Shown here: one piece after another, positions 35,330 to 45,266 of the stretch
Layout of the letters: each line of letters begins with the position of its first letter
Position numbering within the stretch: the stretch's first letter is position 1
Assembly (NCBI RefSeq): GCF_009720725.1
Contig: NZ_WNKT01000010.1
Location: forward strand, 1-64,000
Direction: 5' to 3'
From: Allochromatium palmeri
Lineage (GTDB): Bacteria; Pseudomonadota; Gammaproteobacteria; Chromatiales; Chromatiaceae
Length of the DNA stretch: 64,000 nucleotides
Position numbers and translations under genes: made by a program
Notes under the pieces: generated by a model
What the model was told of the DNA's origin: nothing
The model's input: the letters and a program-made list of their open reading frames with translations, nothing else
Databases searched by the model: none

Positions 35330-36042
35330 AGCAGGCCGGCGCCGCGCCGATACGCCTCTGAGCGCCGATCACCACCGCGCGGACGTGGCAGGGCACGGCG
35401 GTTGAGCAAGCTCTCGATCTCCTGGCAGAACTCGGGACTGCCCAGCGCCCAGGCTTTGTTGGTCGAATCACGAATGCGCTTGACCAGTGCGTCGTCGAGC
35501 GCACGCCCGGCCTCCTCGGCATAGTGTTCGCGTCGCGCTTTGGCGCTGCGGCCCAGACGCTCGTATTCACGATGCGGCGTAATGAGTCGATCCTCGATGC
35601 CCTCGGCGTTGCCACCGTAGCTCGACCAGCCATACTCGGCCGGAGCCGCCACCAGACCGGCGCGCACCGGGTTGGACTCGATATAATGCGCGACCGCCCG
35701 CAGATACGGCTGCGGATCGACCAGGGTGGCGCGATAGCGTCCCTCCCAGAGCGTGCCGCGCCGTTCGTGACGGCTGTTGAAATACTGGACATAGTAGCGC
35801 CCGACATACTGCATCAGCTTGCCGATGCCATTCTCCAGATAGGGCGTGAGCAGCAGATGGAAGTGGTTGGGCATCAGCACATAGGCGTGGATCTCGCACT
35901 GGAACTTCTCGGCAGCCACGCCGAGCTTGTCCCAGATGAACCAGTAATCCTCCTCCTCGAACAGGATTTGCTGACGATTATTACCACGCTGAATGACGTG
36001 CTGCGGGTAGCCGGGCATAACAAAACGAGGAAGGCGTGCCAT
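35326..36042 (-). CDS. REP-associated tyrosine transposase (RAYT)
   Basis: A Y1 HUH-type transposase of the TnpA_REP family, 238 residues from the ATG at 36042 (MARLPRFVMPGYPQHVIQRG); the frame is open further upstream but that part does not resemble the family. The HUH pair is in MPNHFHLLLTP and a tyrosine-rich helix follows (YVGRYYVQYFN). RAYTs are usually single-copy, domesticated and linked to REP hairpins. I saw no clear REP pair beside it. Its overlap with the cupin start is unusual. Confidence 0.88.
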   Translation of the reverse strand: MARLPRFVMPGYPQHVIQRGNNRQQILFEEEDYWFIWDKLGVAAEKFQCEIHAYVLMPNHFHLLLTPYLENGIGKLMQYVGRYYVQYFNSRHERRGTLWEGRYRATLVDPQPYLRAVAHYIESNPVRAGLVAAPAEYGWSSYGGNAEGIEDRLITPHREYERLGRSAKARREHYAEEAGRALDDALVKRIRDSTNKAWALGSPEFCQEIESLLNRRALPRPRGGDRRSEAYRRGAGLL

Positions 36043-36142
36043 GAGGGTCGGATCCGGTTGGTTGACCTGACCTTGAGTATAGACAGCCCGCGATAACTTG
36101 CTGGATCCATCGATCATCATTTTCCAACCCCACTGAACGCCC

Positions 36143-38683
36143 ATGCTCAATTTCGACCCACTCCCCATCGATGCGATCCTCGACGACCTGCGTGCGGCGC
36201 TGAGCCAGGGTCATGGAGTGCTGCACGCGCCAACGGGGTCAGGGAAGTCGACCCGCGTGCCGCTGGCGCTGTTGGATGCACCCTGGCTGGCCGGTCAGCG
36301 GATTCTGATGCTCCAGCCACGGCGTCCGGCGGCACGCATGACCGCCGCGCGCCTGGCTGATCAGCTCGGCGAGCCACTGGGCGAACGGGTCGGCTATCAG
36401 ATTCGCTTCGAGCGTCGCATCGGTCCGCGCACCCGGATCGAAGTCGTCACCGAGGGCATCCTGACGCGACGCCTGCAGCGCGATCCGACACTGGATGGCG
36501 TTGGGCTGGTCATCTTCGACGAGTTCCACGAACGCGGTCTGACCTCGGATCTAGGTCTGGCCCTGACGCTCGACAGTGCGCGCGGTCTGCGGCCCGATCT
36601 GCGCCTGTTGATCATGTCGGCCACGCTGGAGGCCGAGCCTGTCGCCGGATTGCTGGACAATGCCCGCCTCCTGCGCGCTGAGGGTCGGAGCTTTCCGGTC
36701 GAGATCCGCTATGCCGAGCGCACACCGGACAGCGATCCGGTGCGTGCTCTGGTCGCGGGCGCACGTCAGGTGCTGACGGAAGAGACCGGCGATATCCTCG
36801 CCTTTCTGCCCGGTGCGCGTGAGATCGAGCGGGCGCGCGAAGCACTCGCGGGCGCGGACATCGAGATCCTGCCGCTGCATGGCGCCCTGTCGTCGGCCGA
36901 GCAGGACAGGGCGCTACGCCCGGACGGACGCGGACGGCGGCGCCTGATTCTGGCCACGGATCTGGCCGAGACCAGTCTCACCATCGAGGGCATCCGGGTG
37001 GTGCTCGATTCGGGGCTGACCCGCAAGCCGCGCTTCGATCCCGGCTCGGGCCTGACGCGACTCGTGACCGAGTCCATCCCGCGCGCCAGCGCCGATCAGC
37101 GTGCCGGACGCGCCGGGCGTCTGGCGCCTGGGGTCTGTCAGCGACTCTGGACCCGCGCTCAGGAGCACGGACGTCCCGAGCAGCGCACACCCGAGATCCT
37201 CGAATCCGATTTGGCGCCGCTGGCGCTGGAACTGGCACTATGGGGAGTCAAGGATCCAGCCGAGCTGAGCTGGCTCGACCCGCCGCCCGCACCGGCCTGG
37301 AACCAGGCGCTCGAACTCCTGCGTATGCTCGGCGCGCTCGATCGGCGCGATTCGATCACACCGCTCGGACGCGCCCTGGCCGACTTGCCGGTCCATCCCC
37401 GGCTTGGGGTCATGCTGCTCGGTGCGACACCGACCGAGCGCCAGACGGCGGCTGATCTCTGCGCCCTGATCTCCGAACGTGACCCCTTCCTGCCTGAGCC
37501 TGGACGCGCGCGTCCGGCGGATCTCGGCCTGCGCCTGGACGCCTTGCGCGCGGCCCGCGAGCGACGCGGCACGCCGCCTGGCGTGGATCGCCGCCGGCTC
37601 GACGCCATCGAGCGCGCCGCGCGACAACTGCACCGTTTGGCCGAGCGGAGCGCGTCTTCCGGCGCTCGCCCTGCCGAGACCGACAGCGTGCGCCGTCCTG
37701 GTGCCCTGCTCGCCCTCGCCTATCCGGATCGCGTCGCCCAACGGCGCGCCGGCGCCGACGAGCGCTATCTGCTGGCCGCCGGCACCGGCGCCGAGCTGCC
37801 ACGCGACGATGCACTCGCGATCCATCCGTATCTGGTCGTGGCAGCGATCGATGCGCGCGGACGCGATGGTCGCATTCAGTCGGCCCTGCCGATCAGCGAA
37901 GACGAACTGCGCGCCGAACTGGCCGAGCGCCTGGAGCCGCGCCGCGAGGTGTTCTGGGACAACGAGCGCGCCGCCGTCGCCTGCCGCGCCATCACCCGAC
38001 TCGGCGCTATGGCGCTGGAATCGCGCCCGGTTGCACTGGCACCCGAGGACGACGCCAGTACCTATCTGATCGCGCACATCCGCGAGCACTTCAGCGAGGC
38101 GCTCGACTGGTTGGAATCCGCGCGCCAGCTCCAGGCGCGGATCGCCCTGATGCGCCAGCACGATCCAGCCGGTGACTGGCCCGATTTCTCGGACGCGGCC
38201 TTGCGCGAACACCTGGACGTCTGGCTCAACCCCTGGATCGCAGGCAAGACCCGGCTCTCGGACGTGCAGCGACTGGACCTGAGCGCCATCCTGCTCGACC
38301 AACTGAGCTGGGAGCAGCGCCAGCGCCTCGATCAACAGGTGCCCCGGACGTTCGTCACCCCAGCCGGCAACAGCCGCCCGATCGACTATGTCAGCGGCGA
38401 GACCCCGATTCTCGCCGCCCCGCTCCAGGAATTTTTCGGCCTGAGCGACACCCCGCGACTCTGTCTGGGCCGCCTGCCCGTGCTGCTGCACCTGCTCTCG
38501 CCTGCCCGTCGTCCAATGCAGGTCACCCAGGATCTGGCCGGATTCTGGGCGCGCGGCTATGCTGAAGTGCGCAAGGAACTGCGTGGACGCTATCCCAAGC
38601 ACCACTGGCCTGAGGATCCGACCCAGGCTCAGGCGCTGATCGGCGGTCTGCGGCGGCGTCGCGCGCCCGGTTCATCGCGCTGA
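36143..38683 (+). CDS. hrpB: ATP-dependent RNA helicase HrpB
   Basis: A DEAH-family helicase of 846 residues. Walker A APTGSGKST is near 29-37, DEFHE near 122, SATLE near 158, and the DLAETSLTIEG and QRAGRAGR motifs follow. The C-terminal HrpB-specific domain is complete, ending with FWARGYAEVRKELRGRYPKHHWPEDP. The cellular role of HrpB is poorly defined. It is divergent from the RAYT gene. Confidence 0.95.
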   Translation: MLNFDPLPIDAILDDLRAALSQGHGVLHAPTGSGKSTRVPLALLDAPWLAGQRILMLQPRRPAARMTAARLADQLGEPLGERVGYQIRFERRIGPRTRIEVVTEGILTRRLQRDPTLDGVGLVIFDEFHERGLTSDLGLALTLDSARGLRPDLRLLIMSATLEAEPVAGLLDNARLLRAEGRSFPVEIRYAERTPDSDPVRALVAGARQVLTEETGDILAFLPGAREIERAREALAGADIEILPLHGALSSAEQDRALRPDGRGRRRLILATDLAETSLTIEGIRVVLDSGLTRKPRFDPGSGLTRLVTESIPRASADQRAGRAGRLAPGVCQRLWTRAQEHGRPEQRTPEILESDLAPLALELALWGVKDPAELSWLDPPPAPAWNQALELLRMLGALDRRDSITPLGRALADLPVHPRLGVMLLGATPTERQTAADLCALISERDPFLPEPGRARPADLGLRLDALRAARERRGTPPGVDRRRLDAIERAARQLHRLAERSASSGARPAETDSVRRPGALLALAYPDRVAQRRAGADERYLLAAGTGAELPRDDALAIHPYLVVAAIDARGRDGRIQSALPISEDELRAELAERLEPRREVFWDNERAAVACRAITRLGAMALESRPVALAPEDDASTYLIAHIREHFSEALDWLESARQLQARIALMRQHDPAGDWPDFSDAALREHLDVWLNPWIAGKTRLSDVQRLDLSAILLDQLSWEQRQRLDQQVPRTFVTPAGNSRPIDYVSGETPILAAPLQEFFGLSDTPRLCLGRLPVLLHLLSPARRPMQVTQDLAGFWARGYAEVRKELRGRYPKHHWPEDPTQAQALIGGLRRRRAPGSSR

Positions 38684-38704
38684 GCAACCGCACGACGCCA
38701 GGCT

Positions 38705-38733
38705 TTCAAGCCAGCATTGGCGGCCGCTATAAT
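38705..38733 (+). promoter_or_regulatory. Promoter of the carbonic anhydrase gene
   Basis: A perfect TATAAT at 38728-38733, 17 bases after a weak TTCAAG -35 (38705-38710). It implies a leader of about 75 bases before the ATG. Confidence 0.55.
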
Positions 38734-38815
38734 GAGTATTCTTCAGCAGCCCGGACTGATTCGGCGCAACGCGCGGCAACCCGGTCTTTCCACATCCAAC
38801 CAGCGAGTCTCCTCC

Positions 38816-39571
38816 ATGAATAAGCCCTTGCTCTCAACCCTGGCCCTGACCATGGCTTTGGCTTCCAGCGCCTTGGTCGTCGCGGCCGAGCACGACCATG
38901 CAGCGCACTGGGACTATGTCGGCCAGGAGGGGCCGGAGCACTGGGGCGATCTCGACCCGAACTTCGATCTGTGCAAGCGTGGCAAGAACCAGGCTCCCGT
39001 CGATCTCAAGGCCTTCGTCGACTCCCAACTGCCGCCGATCGGCTTTCACTATCGGCCCGGCGGTCATGACGAGGTCAACAACGGTCACACCATCCAGGTC
39101 GACTATGACGCCGGCAGCACCATCACCGTCGAGGGACGCGACTACGAGCTAAAGCAGTTCCACTTCCATACGCCGAGCGAGAACCACATCGCGGGCAAGG
39201 AGTTCCCGATGGAAGCGCATCTGGTCCATGCCGACAAGGACGGCAATCTGGCCGTGATCGCGGTCATGATTGAGGACGGTGCCGAGAACCGCACCCTGGC
39301 CAGCGCCTGGTCGGTGATGCCGGATCACTCCAACACCACCGTGCATCTCGCCGCCGAGGTCTCAGCCGAGGATCTGTTGCCCGCGAACCGCGATTACTAC
39401 CGCTTCAGTGGCTCGCTGACGACACCGCCCTGCTCCGAGGGTGTGCTCTGGATGGTCATGAAGCACCCGATCACGGCGTCTGCCGATCAGATCACCAAGT
39501 TCGCCCATGTGATGGGACATCCCAACAATCGTCCGATCCAGGAACTCAACGCGCGTCTGATCGTCGAGTGA
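38816..39571 (+). CDS. Alpha-type carbonic anhydrase, periplasmic
   Basis: A 251-residue secreted alpha carbonic anhydrase, interconverting CO2 and bicarbonate. A signal peptide (MNKPLLSTLALTMALASSAL, cleaved near VVA-AEH) is followed by the family core: GKNQAPVDL, zinc ligands in ELKQFHFHTPSENH and EAHLVH, and the substrate pocket SLTTPPCSEGVLW. Two cysteines fit the usual disulfide. The ATG at 38816 is chosen because it begins the signal peptide. It probably helps supply inorganic carbon for autotrophic growth. Confidence 0.95.
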   Translation: MNKPLLSTLALTMALASSALVVAAEHDHAAHWDYVGQEGPEHWGDLDPNFDLCKRGKNQAPVDLKAFVDSQLPPIGFHYRPGGHDEVNNGHTIQVDYDAGSTITVEGRDYELKQFHFHTPSENHIAGKEFPMEAHLVHADKDGNLAVIAVMIEDGAENRTLASAWSVMPDHSNTTVHLAAEVSAEDLLPANRDYYRFSGSLTTPPCSEGVLWMVMKHPITASADQITKFAHVMGHPNNRPIQELNARLIVE

Positions 39572-40371
39572 GTCGCGACGACCGCGACCGCTTCCGGCTC
39601 TATCAGCGCGCGGTCCAGAACCCGGCCGCCGAGATCGATTTCGTCGACCGGGTTTTTCATGATCGTTACGGACGCCCGGCGCAAAGACTGCGTGAGGATT
39701 TTTGCGGCACAGCCGCCGTCTGCACCGAGTGGGTGCGGCGCCGGCCGGACACGCACGCCTGGGGGCTGGATCTCGATTCCAACGCACTCGACTGGGGGCG
39801 ACGGCACAGCCTCCAGACTCTGAGCACGGAGCAAGGCGCCCGCATTGAACTCATCGAAGGTGATGTCCTGAGCACCGAGACACCTGAACCCGAGATCGTC
39901 TTGGCGCTGAACTTCAGCTATTGGCTGCTACGCACCCGAACCGCGCTGCTCACCTATTTCCAGCGCGTGCGCGCGATCCTGCCCGAAACCGGACTCCTGG
40001 TGCTCGATGCCCATGGCGGTTCTGAGTCACTGCGGCTGCACAGCGAGAGCCGACGCATCCATGACCCGCTGGGTGAGGACTTCGACTATCTCTGGGAGCG
40101 TGCCGACTACGACCCGATTACCAGTCGCCAGATCTGTCACATCCATTTTCGTTTCGACGACGGCTCCAGTCTGGAGCGCGCTTTCAGCTATGACTGGCGT
40201 CTCTGGACCCTACCCGAGATCCGTGAGCTACTCGACACGGCGGGGTTCTCCAGCATCCAGGTGTATTGGCAGGGCTGGGATGAGCAAGGCGAGCCAGACG
40301 GCCACTTCGTCCCGGTCGAGCGCGGCGAGCCGGATGATGCCTGGATCGCCTATCTGACGGCAGCGCCCTGA
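39568..40371 (+). CDS. Class I SAM-dependent methyltransferase
   Basis: A 267-residue methyltransferase that begins at a GTG overlapping the carbonic anhydrase stop (GTGA). The SAM-binding region is REDFCGTAAVCTEWVRR (motif I, a variant with FCGTA), HAWGLDLDSNALDW (acidic post-I) and IVLALNFSYWLL. A C-terminal DEQGEPDGHFVPVE segment is typical of uncharacterised family members. The substrate is unknown. Translational coupling to a periplasmic carbonic anhydrase is notable but may not be functional. Confidence 0.85.
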   Translation: MSRDDRDRFRLYQRAVQNPAAEIDFVDRVFHDRYGRPAQRLREDFCGTAAVCTEWVRRRPDTHAWGLDLDSNALDWGRRHSLQTLSTEQGARIELIEGDVLSTETPEPEIVLALNFSYWLLRTRTALLTYFQRVRAILPETGLLVLDAHGGSESLRLHSESRRIHDPLGEDFDYLWERADYDPITSRQICHIHFRFDDGSSLERAFSYDWRLWTLPEIRELLDTAGFSSIQVYWQGWDEQGEPDGHFVPVERGEPDDAWIAYLTAAP

Positions 40372-40378
40372 GCGCCGT

Positions 40379-41893
40379 TTAGCCCGGCTCGTAGGGGCGG
40401 CGGCCGTTGAGCCGACTGAGCCTGAGCAGCCGCTCAGCCGCCGATGGATCGAGCTGATCCTCGCGATAGCGCCACAGCCAGTTGCCCTCGGCCGTGCCTG
40501 GACGGTTCATACAGGCCTCGGCACCGAGATTCAGCACATCCTGCACCGGAAAGAGCGCCAGATCGGCCACCGAGCCGAGCGCGACGCGAATGAAGTCCCA
40601 GTTGACCGCCTGACCGTCGCTGTTGAGATAGACGCAGGCCTGCTCGCGCATGGACTCGCTGCGCTCGCCCCACCAGCCGAGCAGGGTGTTGTTGTCGTGC
40701 GTGCCGGTATAGACGGCCAGACGTCGACGATGATTGTGCGGCAGAAAAGACGAACCGCCGAAGCCATCCTCCAGATCCTCGAAGCCGAATTGCAGCACCG
40801 CCATGCCCGGCAGTTCCAGCGTGTCGCGCAGGGTCTCGACATCCTCGGTGATGACTCCGAGATCCTCGGCGATCAACGGCAGATTCTCACCCAGAGCGGC
40901 GGTCAGGGCGTGGAAAAGCGCCAATCCAGGCCCAGGCGCCCAGCGCCCGTTGATCGCTGTCTCCTCGCTCGCCGGAATCTCCCAGTAGCCGGCAAAGCCC
41001 CGGAAGTGATCGATGCGCACCAGATCGACCAGCTCCAGCATCCGGCGCAGTCGCTCGACCCAGAAGCGGTAGCCATCGGCCGCCAGCACCGGCCAGCGAT
41101 AGAGCGGATTGCCCCAGCGCTGTCCCGTGGCACTGAAATAGTCCGGCGGCACCCCGGCGATCACGGTGGGATGCCCATCTGCGTCGAGTTCGAACCACTC
41201 GGGATGCGTCCAGACTTCACTGGAATCATGCGCGACGAAAATCGGAATGTCGCCGATCAGATGCACACCGCGCGCGTGTGCATAGTCGCGCAGCTCCGAC
41301 CATTGACGATGGAAGACATACTGGATGAAACACTGAAGCTCGATCTCGGCGCTGTGACGCTTGGACCATCGGGTCAGGGCGGCGCGTTTACGCTGAGCCA
41401 GCGCCGGCTCCCACTCGGTCCAGGGACGCAGATCGTGATGCGTCTTGAGCGCGTGATAGAGCACATAGTCGTCGAGCCAGAAGGCCTCACGCTCGCAGAA
41501 CTGGGCGTACCCGGCACGATCATCCTCGCTGGCGCGTTCAGCGAATCCCGCCCAGGCTCGTTCCAGGAGCTGGGTTTTCCAGGGGGCGACGGCGCCGAAA
41601 TCGACCTGATCCTCCGGGAACGCCGGTCGAGCGTCCAGATCGGACGCCTCGATCCAGCCGGCCTCAAGCAGCCCATCCGGGCTGATCAACATGGGATTGG
41701 CCGCAAAGGCCGAGGTGCACTGATAGGGCGAGTCGCGATAACCGGTCGGACCCAGCGGCAGCATCTGCCACAGCCCCTGCCCCGCCGCTGCGAGGAAATC
41801 GACGAAACGGCGTGCGCTGGGGCCAAGATCGCCGACCCCATAGGGACTCGGCAGCGAGGTCGGATGAAGCAGGAGGCCGCTGGTGCGGTGCAT
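40379..41893 (-). CDS. malQ: 4-alpha-glucanotransferase (amylomaltase)
   Basis: GH77 amylomaltase, which rearranges alpha-1,4-glucans during glycogen or maltodextrin use. The 504-residue product from the ATG at 41893 begins MHRTSGLLLHPTSLPSPYGV. Catalytic segments are visible: VRIDHFRGFAGYWEIP (nucleophile Asp), LIAEDLGVITEDVETL (acid/base Glu) and YTGTHDNNTLLGW. The open frame upstream to 41971 lacks family similarity. No glycogen genes are adjacent. Confidence 0.95.
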   Translation of the reverse strand: MHRTSGLLLHPTSLPSPYGVGDLGPSARRFVDFLAAAGQGLWQMLPLGPTGYRDSPYQCTSAFAANPMLISPDGLLEAGWIEASDLDARPAFPEDQVDFGAVAPWKTQLLERAWAGFAERASEDDRAGYAQFCEREAFWLDDYVLYHALKTHHDLRPWTEWEPALAQRKRAALTRWSKRHSAEIELQCFIQYVFHRQWSELRDYAHARGVHLIGDIPIFVAHDSSEVWTHPEWFELDADGHPTVIAGVPPDYFSATGQRWGNPLYRWPVLAADGYRFWVERLRRMLELVDLVRIDHFRGFAGYWEIPASEETAINGRWAPGPGLALFHALTAALGENLPLIAEDLGVITEDVETLRDTLELPGMAVLQFGFEDLEDGFGGSSFLPHNHRRRLAVYTGTHDNNTLLGWWGERSESMREQACVYLNSDGQAVNWDFIRVALGSVADLALFPVQDVLNLGAEACMNRPGTAEGNWLWRYREDQLDPSAAERLLRLSRLNGRRPYEPG

Positions 41894-42062
41894 GTCGTTG
41901 AGTGCTCCGGTTGGACTCGGTTGGGCTGAGACTCGAAGTCTAACCAAAGCGCGTCGCAAAAACTCGCTCAATCCGACCTGACTTGCCGCTCCAGTCCCAG
42001 ACCCCTAGACTTGGTCGACCAATGATCGATCGAGACTGAGCCACAGGACACCAAAGGGGAGT

Positions 42063-42734
42063 GTGATGACACGACTGATTGTAGCCAGCCTACTCTGGAT
42101 GACGACATTCGCCCTGAGCGTTCAGGCACAGCCACCCTATACAGGCAGCCAACAGCCTCAATACCAGAATGCTCCAGGAAACGATCAGGGGCCGGGCTAC
42201 CCAGGGAGCTATCAGAGTTATCAGAGCGATCAGCCTGGTCACGCTGAACACGAGACCTACGGCGAGCAGGAGATCATGGCCAGGGTCGAGGGTTACTTCG
42301 GGCAGGGCGCCGAGAATCTGGCGCTGGCGGTGCAGAAGGTCTTTCGCGAGCAGGGCGAACCCAATGGCTACATCGCCGGCGAGGAGCTCGGAGCTGCCAT
42401 CGGCATCGGACTGCGCTACGGGCGTGGTGTGCTGAGCACCCGCCAGACCCAGGACCACCCGGTCTTCTGGCAAGGCCCCTCGATCGGTCTGGATCTCGGG
42501 GTGAACGTCGCCAAGGTCTTTATCCTCATCTACCGTCTGCCGAGCGAGGAATATCTGTTCCAACGCTTTCCGGGCGTCGAGGGCAGTCTCTATTTCATCG
42601 GCGGCGTGGGCGTGAACTATCTGCAATCCGGAGATACCGTCATCGCCCCCATCCGTCTCGGGGCCGGCTGGCGCCAGGGAGTGAGCGCCGGCTATATGGA
42701 TTTCACCAAGCGCGTGCATTACAACCCTTTTTGA
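42063..42734 (+). CDS. EipA/DUF1134-family secreted protein
   Basis: A 223-residue exported protein: signal peptide, a Gln/Pro/Tyr/Gly-rich linker (about 23-65, for example YPGSYQSYQSDQPGH), then a DUF1134 domain (IGIGLRYGRGVLSTRQ, IGLDLGVNVAKVFILIYRL, GGVGVNYLQSGDTVIAPIRL). DUF1134 includes Brucella EipA, a periplasmic protein needed for envelope integrity. The 168-base upstream region holds no other gene. Confidence 0.85.
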   Translation: MMTRLIVASLLWMTTFALSVQAQPPYTGSQQPQYQNAPGNDQGPGYPGSYQSYQSDQPGHAEHETYGEQEIMARVEGYFGQGAENLALAVQKVFREQGEPNGYIAGEELGAAIGIGLRYGRGVLSTRQTQDHPVFWQGPSIGLDLGVNVAKVFILIYRLPSEEYLFQRFPGVEGSLYFIGGVGVNYLQSGDTVIAPIRLGAGWRQGVSAGYMDFTKRVHYNPF

Positions 42735-42769
42735 GACACCCTCCATGGCGCAACAGCCCCGGCACGGAT

Positions 42770-43174
42770 TCAGCGACGATCGTCGTATCGGCCGTTATCC
42801 TGGCCATGTGACGGTGGACCACGGCGGTCGCCACGATAATGCGGCGCCACATCGCGATTGTTGGACAGCTTGCGGATCTGACGATCCACTCTATCCAGAC
42901 GCCGCTCGATCATGCGGCGCGCCTCGTGCGGCGGATAGCCATCCCGACGCACATCGCGCATGAACTGGCGTGTCTCGCTCTGCTCGCGTCTCAATGTCTT
43001 GACTTCGCGGCGCGTCAACGCGCCTGAATCGATGCCACGCTGAATGGCTGATGACTGACGATCGAGCCGATCGTCGAATTTCGGGCCGGGCGAACCACCG
43101 CGCTGAGCCTGAACAGGCAGCGACAACAGCAAACCCGTTGCGACCAGCACCAAGAGCGTATTGCGACCTTTCAT
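42770..43174 (-). CDS. Small secreted basic protein, unknown
   Basis: A 134-residue protein with a clear signal peptide (MKGRNTLLVLVATGLLLSLP, cleaved near VQAQ) and a highly charged helical body rich in Arg, Asp and Glu (VKTLRREQSETRQFMRDVRR, MIERRLDRVDRQIRKL). It resembles the small periplasmic helical proteins with repeated RRE/RLD motifs found near envelope genes, but I cannot name a family. It is convergent with the DUF1134 gene. Confidence 0.7.
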   Translation of the reverse strand: MKGRNTLLVLVATGLLLSLPVQAQRGGSPGPKFDDRLDRQSSAIQRGIDSGALTRREVKTLRREQSETRQFMRDVRRDGYPPHEARRMIERRLDRVDRQIRKLSNNRDVAPHYRGDRRGPPSHGQDNGRYDDRR

Positions 43175-43269
43175 CAGCTGTTCTCCTGCTAAGATGCCGC
43201 CTCGGGCGGCTGGGACTCCAGAATATACCGATTCACTTGCACGAACCTTGTAGCAACCGTGAAGAGATC

Positions 43270-44207
43270 ATGCATCCGGACGACATCGCAACCCTGACCG
43301 CCCGCATCGGGCGCACCCATCTGCGCCAGCGACTGGGCTTGGAGACGGACCATGAAGTCTTCGTGCTCAACCGGCCGGGAGCGCATTTCTTCTATCCGGA
43401 GAACTGGTACTCGGTCCACGGCTTCATCCGCCACGCGCTGCGTCTCAGTGGTCTGCTGGCGCGCGCCCAGCACAATGCCACCCTGCTCCAGGTCCGCCAC
43501 AACCGGGTCGCCCTGCCCGGCCTGCCCGCCGCCTTCGAGGGCTTCCGGATCCTGCATCTGAGCGATCTGCACCTGGACATGGAACCGCGCAACGTCGCGG
43601 CCCTGTGCGCACGCCTGCCGGCGCTGGACTATGATCTCTGCGTGTTCACCGGCGACTATCGCGCCAAAACCTTCGGACCCTATGATCGCGTGCTGAACGC
43701 GATGTCCAAGGTCCGTCAGTCGCTCAAAGCCCCGGCACTGGCCGTGCTCGGCAATCACGACACCCTGGCTTTCGTGCCGGCCTTCGAATCCATGGGCATT
43801 CGCTGTCTGCTCAATGAATCGGAATCGATCGAACGTCAGGGCGAGCGGATCTATCTCGCCGGGGTCGACGACGCCCATTACTATCAGGTCCACAATCTCG
43901 ACAAGGCCGCCGCCGAGATCCCAGAGGCGGCGGTCGCCATTCTGCTCTCGCACACCCCCGAGATCTATCGACACGCCGCGCATTGCGGATTCGACCTGAT
44001 GCTGTGCGGACACACCCACGGCGGCCAGATCTGTCTGCCGGGCGGCTTTCCGCTGACCTGGGACGCGCACTGCCCGCGCCGTCTGGCCGCTGGCGCCTGG
44101 CGTCACGGCGCCATGCTCGGCTATACCTCGGTCGGTGCCGGAACCTCAGTCGTCAATGCCCGACTCAACTGCCCGCCCGAGATCACCGTCCATACGCTGA
44201 CCGCCGG

Positions 44208-44211
<4 letters not shown>
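43270..44211 (+). CDS. Metallophosphoesterase, YaeI/UDP-diacylglucosamine-hydrolase-like fold
   Basis: A 313-residue calcineurin-like phosphoesterase starting at the ATG at 43270. Metal-ligand blocks run in order: ILHLSDLHLDMEP, FTGDYRAK, LGNHDT, LSHTPE and CGHTHGGQICLPGG. The N-terminal 90 residues are a family-specific extension. Such enzymes are often membrane-associated; the substrate is unknown. It is convergent with the fbpC-like gene, the two stops overlapping by 4 bp. Confidence 0.87.

Positions 44212-45249
<1,038 letters not shown>

Positions 45250-45266
<17 letters not shown>

Noticed and set aside
30655-42020. CTAGA followed by TGGTCG seen upstream of both 30710 and 42063 genes
   Set aside because: Only two loose matches of a short motif; not enough to propose a shared sigma-factor site.
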